A DNA stretch of 64,000 nt from Promerops cafer. Lineage: Eukaryota; Chordata; Aves; Passeriformes; Nectariniidae. Both the position numbers and the translations under genes were made by a program. This document shows positions 58,109 to 64,000 of the stretch, piece after piece. The first letter of the stretch is position 1; each line of letters begins with the position of its first letter. A model generated the notes under the pieces. The model did no database searches. It saw only the letters and a list, made by a program, of their open reading frames with translations, and was not told the origin of the DNA. Location of the stretch: positions 85,686 to 149,685 of the forward strand of contig VZSE01002369.1 of NCBI GenBank assembly GCA_013398275.1, in the 5' to 3' direction.

Positions 58109-59744
58109 GAATCCTGAGCAAAGGCAGGACAAGGAGGGATGTCCTACACCAGCTGCCAACCCCACCACCGAGCCCTGCCCCCTTTCCTTCCCCTCACGTA
58201 CAGCAAGCGTTTCAGCCGTGGGATCAATGTCACACCTGCCTTGCCCTGCCCTTTGCTGTACATTCCCTTTCTACCCCTGTTTCCCCCCAACACACCCCCT
58301 GCCATTTTATTTTTTTTTAATTTATGCATGTTGTGATATCTCGGACATTTTATTCAAGGGAGAAATGTGAGGAGTGGGTTTGAGCTGCCAAAACTTCTTC
58401 CAAAAGCTCAGTATTTGGTTTTGGACTCTGACCTGGAGTGGGAAGCTCCTACTGTAAAAAGACATCTGAAGAACTAACCCAGCATATCCAAGCCCTTTGC
58501 AGGTGGGAAATGTGAACATGGGCTGGGACTCTGAGGATGCACATCAGCCCACTGACCTGTGGGACTCTGGTTAAATGGGATGCTGTGAAAGCCACCAGAG
58601 CTCATGTTTGTCACAGGCTGATCTGTTTTGCACAGAGACTTTCTCCTCTTGCCCCAGTAGACTGAGTCTTCTATTTAAGATTTTGAACCTGTTTAGTAAC
58701 ATCAGTGCTGACACTCAGTGTCAGACCCTTATCCCTCACCCTCCCTTTCCCCCACAGCCTGGGTCATCCTGTGTCACATTGTCTCCTTCCAGGGCTCCTG
58801 TCTCTGTGGTTGGTGGCATCCAGTTGCCACCTAGACTCTTGTTCCTTGGGACAGGATATATCCCAGGCACTTGCTGAGCTGTCTGAAGGACAAACTTGAA
58901 CCCCTACAGACCCTCTGCTGCTCTCATCTCTGTGTGAGCGTGAATCACCTTGCAGGGAGCTGTGCCCGTGCCAGAAACCAGCCTCCCCTTCCCAGCAGCC
59001 ATCTGGGACATTCTCCTGCTGCCTCCCTGAAGGCAGAGCCCCATAGCAGAGCCTGGTCTGGTATTTCAGGTACCTCCCCTTGGATTTGCAGCAGGATTTG
59101 TAGCAGCATCCTGCCCCACACACCTTGGAAAGGTCAGAGTGTGTCAGTGTCAGAGGGACAAGGAGCTGCTGGTAACTGAATCACCATGATGAAAATCTTC
59201 TGACCTGTCAAAAACTTGTGATAAGCTTTGACCTTGAAGGAAACCTCCAGAAATACTCCTCTTTAATGTTACATGCACTCTGAACAGTTTGGAATTGTTC
59301 TCTCCCATGGGCATTTAGACATTGGCCCCTCTCTCCATGCTGTGGGACATCATCTGGTCTGTTGAGCTTCCCGTTAACAGTCCTCTCAAACAATACCTTC
59401 CCTCTCAGAGACCTCCTGCTGTATCCAAAACATTCTCCCATCTACATCCTTCCATATTTGTCCTTTCATCCCCTTTGTCCTTCAACTCCCCAGGCTCTGT
59501 CTGGCCAAGGGTAGCAGTTCTTAGTCACTGAACCTGGAGGTGGCCATGGGGCAGCTCTGCCATGTTCCTGAGCAGCTCTACTGGCTCTGGCTGGGGGGAC
59601 TCTCCACTGCCAGAGAGATGAGATACTTGAACATGAGCAGAATACTTGAGCTTGCTCAACAGGGTAAAACTTTATCAGGCAATCCTGGGCTTTTTCAAAC
59701 CTTTCGCTGGTTATTGCCTCTGTTTTTGCCTCTAGCATCTCTTA

Positions 59745-59774
59745 TTTTCCTCTCTCTGGGAGGAGAGAGGAAAA
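59745..59774 (+). other. PPP1R12B: 12-bp hairpin in 3'UTR
   Basis: TTTTCCTCTCTC at 59745-59756 pairs perfectly with GAGAGAGGAAAA at 59763-59774 around a six-base loop TGGGAG. A second copy of the left arm follows at about 59784, allowing an alternative pairing. Confidence 0.6.
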
Positions 59775-60366
59775 GCATCTCTATTTTCCTCTCTCTCTGG
59801 GTTTTCCCCCCCCCCAAATTCTCCATTTTCCCCCCTTCCCCTCCCTGTCCTGCCTGTTTCCACCTCTCTTGCTCTTCCTGGAGCTGCCAGTTCTCTCCAG
59901 GCAGCTCTGACCTGTTGCTCTTCAGCTGGTGGAGCCATTTTTGCAGCTGAGGTGCCATTTCTCCTGGTACACTGAGGCCCTTCCTCTGCTGCTGAGCTCT
60001 GGGAGGAAGAGACCAAAGCTGGTAAAGGCATCAGGGTTTCTGCAGAGCACTGCCTAAGCCAGGCATCCTTTTTATATTCCCTGATTTTAACCCTGCTCTA
60101 TTTAACAGCTTTAAGTCTTGAGATCTGGTCAATGCTTCCCTGCACGCCGTTCCCTCTTGGTGCACTCTTTACGTGAGTACTTCTGCCGTTCTTGATGTTT
60201 TCTCTCTTGGTGACCTGCTCCTCGCTTCAGCCTCGGGCTCTGGCTCTGCTCGGGAGATTGGGGATCCCAGCCCGGTCCCTTCTGTGCCACGTGGAGGAGG
60301 AAACGCTCCCCAGATGGGCCGGTGCCTCAGGCCCCACCTCCCGGCAGGATGAGGAAGAGAGTTCAG

Positions 60367-60372
60367 AATAAA
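60367..60372 (+). terminator. PPP1R12B: Poly(A) signal, proximal
   Basis: AATAAA followed by GATCCTGTTCTTCTCAC. It is a possible proximal cleavage site of the exon B 3'UTR. Confidence 0.5.
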
Positions 60373-60977
60373 GATCCTGTTCTTCTCACAGGCAGGTTCC
60401 TGGCAGCAGGAAGAAGCCTGATGTCTGCTTTAGGGAGAGGGTTCAACCCAATCTGACAAATCCATCCCTGATGTTCTGCCCCTTCCTACCAGGACACTCC
60501 CTGCGCTTTTTCCTGGGGAGCAGAGCAGAAAGGCTGTGGGAGGCTTGTTCTGAGTGGCACCTTACAAAGCCAAGCCCCTTCAGCTGAAGTGTCTGCTTAG
60601 CACTGGATTCTCCTGGGCCCTGGGCCCCCACAACTCAGTGTCCCTGATCAGCCAGAGCTGTGAGTGTCTCGTGGTGACGGCGCAACTGCAAATCAAATTC
60701 TTGAGAATGAATTTCTTCTGTCTCACTTCATGCCTGACATAACCTCAGTGCACTGAGGAGTTGACAAACAGGACACCTCAAACCCTTGCGTGGGGCAAGG
60801 TGCAGAGCAAATAGGTTTTAAAATTGATCCCTCTTGGAACCAGAGCATTTGCCAGATGTGGTCTCCCTTGGGGAACATGAGCTTTTTTTTCTAAGCAACT
60901 GCTTGGGGTGAGTTAATTTTTATTGCTTGGGGTGAACCCACCTGTTGTGGCTGCAAGTTTGGTGATGGCTCTTTGTA

Positions 60978-60983
60978 AATAAA
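60978..60983 (+). terminator. PPP1R12B: Poly(A) signal, middle
   Basis: AATAAA embedded in TGTAAATAAAC, overlapping a Pumilio consensus TGTAAATA (60974-60981). Confidence 0.45.
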
Positions 60984-61184
60984 CTCCTTGGAGAAGCAGG
61001 ACTGGCTGACAAGATGGGGAGAGAATGTATTTTTATGCAACTTTTGAGTGGCCTTTCAAACCCTGAGATGAATGATTTGTTTTACTGGTTGTTGTTATAT
61101 AGTATTACAAGTATTATGTGTTTGAAAGTTTGGGAATAATATTCACAGCTATGATGCTTGTAAACACAACAGTATTTATAAATG

Positions 61185-61190
61185 AATAAA
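61185..61190 (+). terminator. PPP1R12B: Poly(A) signal, distal
   Basis: AATAAA in ATGAATAAAGTAAGAG with an AT-rich upstream region. It is the last such signal before CR1-containing intergenic DNA, taken as the gene's end. Confidence 0.65.
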
Positions 61191-61210
61191 GTAAGAGTTG
61201 ATAAAATAGA

Positions 61211-62335
61211 AGCTTTGACTTTGCTTCCATCTTTCTGGAATTACAAGTTGTTTGTGCTAAAATTCCCTGTTTCTCCCAAAATTCTCATGGCATAACAATA
61301 TCCATCATTTATAAAAGCACAAACGTTTTGCAGCTAAAACACAGGTGCCTTTTCAGGGGAAGCTGAAATGAAGGAACTGGGATACACAGCCCTGAAAAGC
61401 ACCCACCAGTGGGAAGGTGAAACAGGAGAGGGTCCCATCTCTTCCTCAGCACCACACTGGGGATCAGGCCCCTTTCCCACTCTGGTGGCAAGCCCTATGT
61501 CTGCTCAGAAGTTTGGTCAGCACAAAGTGTGGCACAGGCAGGAGGTGGTGTCACATCTGGGAACCTCTGTCTTGGGTGAGGCTTCTGGAACCTCCACATA
61601 TTCCAGTCTTCAGAGGTGGTTGGTGCAGGTTGAGTTCTTCCCTTAGGGTTGGGGGTGTCCAGCATCCCTGTGGAGCAGGATGTGGTTGTGTGGACCAGAC
61701 TCAGTGTGCTGGGGGCAAAGAATTCTGTGGGGACCTTTGGTATTTCCCACCTGTGCCCCATGTCTGGTCCGGCCTTGCTCATCTGGGGTTCAAGGCTGCC
61801 CAGAGCACAAGTCAGAGGGAGCTGGAAAGGGGCTCAGCCTGGACAAAAGGAGGCTCAGGGGGGACCTTGTGGCTCTGCACAACTCCCTGACAGGAGGGGA
61901 CAGCCGGGGGGATCGGGCTCTGCTCCCAGGGAACAGGGACAGGACAAGAGGAAACAGCCTCAAGTTGTGCCAGGAGAGGTTTAGGTTGGATACTGGGGAG
62001 AAGTTCTTCCCTGAAAAGGCTGTCAGGCAGTGGCACAGTTGCCCAGGGCAGCAGCAAAGTCGCCATCCCTGGAAGTGTTCAAATGGTGCATAAATGTGAC
62101 TCCTGGGACGTGGGCGAGTGGTGAACGTGGCAGTGCTGGTTAACATCCATGATCTTAGAGGGCCTTTCCAACCTAAGTGATTTCATGATTCTGTGTTTTG
62201 GGATACCTGGGCCCTTGTGAGGTTCCACCCACACCTCCATCCCTCCATCATCCCTGGGTCACTCCCCTGGGTCCTGCCCCTCACCGCGGATGCCCTGTGA
62301 TCCCCAGCAGCAAGACCAAAAGGGAACCAGCTCCT
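61211..62335. other. Intergenic region
   Basis: Between the PPP1R12B poly(A) site and the presumed convergent gene. It contains one sense CR1 (61812-62195) and otherwise unique sequence. Open frames here come from the CR1 and resemble no protein. Confidence 0.6.
61812..62195 (+). mobile_element. CR1 LINE fragment
   Basis: Sense copy of the 21710 type with 'GGCTCAGGGGGGACCTTGTG', 'CGGGCTCTGCTCCCAGGGAA' and 'GAGGGCCTTTCCAACC', ending GATTTCATGATTCTGTG. Confidence 0.88.
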
Positions 62336-62348
62336 TTCAGCTCTTTTC

Positions 62349-62354
62349 TTTAAT
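62349..62354 (-). terminator. Candidate minus-strand poly(A) signal
   Basis: TTTAAT on the + strand, ATTAAA on the minus strand, within CTCCTTATTAAAGAAAAGAG. It is a common variant signal and would be the distal end of the convergent transcript. Confidence 0.3.
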
Positions 62355-63674
62355 AAGGAGACGTAAATCATTACAAAATAACCATCAAACAATCAGAGAC
62401 AGAACGACAGAGTCCACACGAGGGGAAGGGGCATTAAAAGCAGCTTCTGCCGGAGCCGAGCGCTGCGGGGCTGGCTTGGGGTAGAGCGGGGCCGGCACTG
62501 TGGGTCCAGGAATGGCCGAGCTGCAACTCCCAATGGAGCTGGCTCCTCCCTCCCAGACTGGGAGAAAAAAGGAAAAGGAACCTGAGCCTGTTGCCAAGAC
62601 TCGTGGATTCACTTCCTTTTTTAACCCCGGCAGCATCTCCACGGCACAGCTGGGTTTGCTCCACGGTGCCGCCAGGAGAGGGAAGTGCCAGGTCTCATCC
62701 CCAAAACAGAAACCACCGACTGGACATGGCAGAAAAAACCCAAGTTGCTCCAAAAAGCCTTTTCACCACCAGCAGGTCAACCCCAACATCTGTGCCCAGC
62801 GTTATCCCATCCCCTCGCCCGGCGTGACAGCAGCACCCAAGGCCACCGAGATGGTGGCCGCTGTGGCTCCTGCCAGCCTGAGCCCCACAAAACCAGGGGG
62901 GACGTGGACACATGAGGGGAAGGGGGTCACGGCTCACCGTGGGCCTGTCCCCGTGGGATCCCGGTGCACCGTGCTCTAATATGGCTTCTAAAGTTGCTCT
63001 GACGGTGAAATACACCAACGCGACACAGGACACCGAAGCCACGATGTTGCTGCTACCCGGCCATGGGACAAACGTGACGAGATACAGGAACACGACACAC
63101 ATGGACGCCACGGCTGCGTCGGTGATAGCTCACTCTCCGCTGGCGGGCCGGGCTTGGCATGCTTTGCTTCTTGGCATTATTTTCTTCTTTTATATGATTT
63201 AATTGGGGATTTTCATTTTATTTGGGGGGGAAAAAAATGAGGGCGCTGGAGAGCTCTCGAGCGATGAGTTTTGGTAGTCGCCGCCTCCTCGCTGGCGGGA
63301 GGCCGGACATGGGGACGGCAGTGCCGGGGTGGTGGCAGCGCCGCCGGGCTGGGGCCATGCTGCTACGGCTACGTGGCTGCGTCACATGCACTGCTCCTGG
63401 TATATACAGCTATGTCTCCATATAATTTACCTACACACAGCTAAGGGGGATTCAGAGGCAGCGCAGATGGCTTCAGGATGTTGGTTGGTTTTCCCTTTTT
63501 TATTAAAAAAAATTAAATCATGTATTAAAGTCACAGTCTTCCCCTCCCCCAAGGCTTAAAGAGTCTGAATGGCAAGCAGCCAGGTGGGATCTCCACTCCT
63601 GGCGAGACCCCGGCCGATGCGGTGTGACTGGGGGCGGGGGGTGAGGCGGGGCAGAGAGGAGCGCACAGGAGGGG

Positions 63675-63774
63675 GTGGGTGCAGGTGTGTGCAGGTGTGA
63701 TGTGCAGGTGTGTGCAGGTGTGATGTGCAGGTGTGTACAGGTGTGTGCAGATGCACAGGTGTGCAGGTGTGCAC
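63675..63774. repeat. GTGCAGGTGT minisatellite
   Basis: Tandem TGTGCAGGTG-type words with a higher-order unit of about 23 bases (GATGTGCAGGTGTGTGCAGGT) for at least two units, degrading to CAGATGCACAGGTG. Open reading frames with His/Thr/Cys periodicity across it are products of the repeat. Confidence 0.85.
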
Positions 63775-63967
63775 ACCTCCACCTGCTTCCCTGGGAAGGC
63801 TGCGGGGCCATGCCCACTCGCTGGCTGCAAACAGTAGGATTTCAGTGNAGGTGTGTACAGGTGTGTGCAGATGCACAGGTGTGCAGGTGTGCACACCTCC
63901 ACCTGCTTCCCTGGGAAGGCTGCGGGGCCATGCCCACTCGCTGGCTGCAAACAGTAGGATTTCAGTG
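63729..63967. repeat. 119-bp duplication flanking a single N
   Basis: Bases 63729-63847 are repeated exactly at 63849-63967 (offset 120), separated only by the N at 63848. The base corresponding to the N in register is C (63728). The copies include both minisatellite and unique sequence, so this is most likely an assembly join with overlapping contig ends left unmerged, not a biological repeat. Confidence 0.9.
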
Positions 63968-64000
63968 CTTTTTCTGATTCCTCCTCTTTTAACCCATTCC

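Larger units (their letters stand above)
1..61210 (+). other. PPP1R12B: PPP1R12B locus (3' part of gene)
   Basis: This is the span of the protein phosphatase 1 regulatory subunit 12B gene (MYPT2) inside the window. The 5' exons, which would encode the PP1c-binding motif and ankyrin repeats, lie upstream of position 1. Twelve coding exons are visible: five specific to the long form, one alternative first exon for the short M20 form, five shared exons, and two alternative last exons, of which each transcript uses one. All join in phase. Family knowledge: MYPT proteins direct PP1 delta to myosin light chain, and MYPT2 predominates in striated muscle. Identity rests on recognised motifs such as RRSTQGVTLTDLQEAE and DENGALIRVISKLSK. 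PPP1R12B is preferred over the paralogue PPP1R12A because of the internal M20 first exon and the terminal exon with NLHQLKQ. The right boundary is the last poly(A) signal. Confidence 0.93.
58109..61210 (+). other. PPP1R12B: 3'UTR of terminal exon B (~3.1 kb)
   Basis: No CR1 interrupts this long untranslated region. AATAAA occurs at 60367, 60978 and 61185, giving possible lengths of about 2.3, 2.9 and 3.1 kb. The last 250 bases are AT-rich. A perfect 12-bp hairpin lies at 59745-59774 and a Pumilio-type TGTAAATA at 60974. The extent is inferred from signals only. Confidence 0.7.
62336..64000 (-). other. Candidate 3'UTR of a convergent gene (SYT2?)
   Basis: Repeat-poor except for the minisatellite at the right. 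On the minus strand, poly(A)-like hexamers read AATAAA at 63499-63504 and 63217-63222 and ATTAAA at 62349-62354, the last just before the repeat-bearing intergenic DNA. In mammals PPP1R12B is followed by SYT2 in convergent orientation, so a SYT2 3'UTR is the simplest reading. No synaptotagmin coding sequence is visible, so the symbol is left blank and the assignment is inference. Confidence 0.35.

Noticed and set aside
62500..62979. 159-codon + strand open frame past the gene
   Set aside because: GC-rich region open on both strands, no similarity recognised, and it lies where a minus-strand 3'UTR is expected.
63518..63977. Cys/His/Thr-periodic frames on both strands at the right end
   Set aside because: Produced by the GTGCAGGTGT minisatellite and the duplicated segment around the N.
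1..64000. Endogenous retrovirus, CRISPR array, tRNA or rRNA genes
   Set aside because: No LTR pairs, pol- or env-like frames, regularly spaced repeats or cloverleaf-like A/B-box sequences were recognised. A tRNA scan and RepeatMasker run would be needed to exclude small or decayed ones.

Overview
The window comes from a bird nuclear genome, probably a neoavian and possibly a passerine. It holds about 35 fragments of the avian LINE CR1, recognisable by their conserved 3' end (a 'GGTTGGAAGGGACCTTAAAG'-type block followed by ATTCTATG-like octamers). It also has spliced vertebrate coding exons and no prokaryotic features. There is one clearly identifiable protein gene, the 3' half of PPP1R12B (MYPT2, a myosin-phosphatase targeting subunit), on the + strand. 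It was recognised by comparison, from memory, with the MYPT1/MYPT2/M20 protein family.

Layout: 1-9459 is the 3' part of an intron whose upstream exon lies outside the window. Exons at 9460, 10521, 11397, 12128 and 13509 encode the regulatory region of the long protein, with both inhibitory Rho-kinase-type threonine sites. A 31.7 kb intron (13554-45261) follows. Inside it, at 30583-30684, is the alternative first exon of the short M20/M21 small subunit of myosin phosphatase, with a CpG-rich candidate promoter just upstream. From 45262 the long and short products share a 17-bp microexon, a Ser/Arg-rich exon and three coiled-coil exons (46480, 46855, 48267). The gene then ends in one of two alternative terminal exons. 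One (54042-54176) has its own poly(A) signal at 55117. The other (58022-58108) has a 3.1 kb 3'UTR ending near 61210. All exon phases join without an in-frame stop: about 348 or 364 C-terminal residues of the long form are present, and the complete short form would be 187 or 203 residues.

Downstream, 61211-62335 is intergenic with one CR1. From about 62336 to the end, minus-strand poly(A)-like signals and the known mammalian gene order (PPP1R12B followed by convergent SYT2) suggest the 3'UTR of a minus-strand gene. No coding exon of it is visible. Near the right end a single N separates two identical 119-bp copies, which looks like an unmerged contig overlap.

How it works together: the long MYPT2 form carries phosphorylation sites that inhibit the phosphatase and a C-terminal coiled coil. 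The internal promoter makes a small protein with only the coiled-coil half. The two terminal exons end in related heptad-leucine segments, apparently an ancient exon duplication. Everything else is intron, repeats and UTR. Coordinates of CR1 fragments are by eye and good to roughly 10-20 bases. Splice sites are placed by consensus and reading frame, not by transcript evidence.
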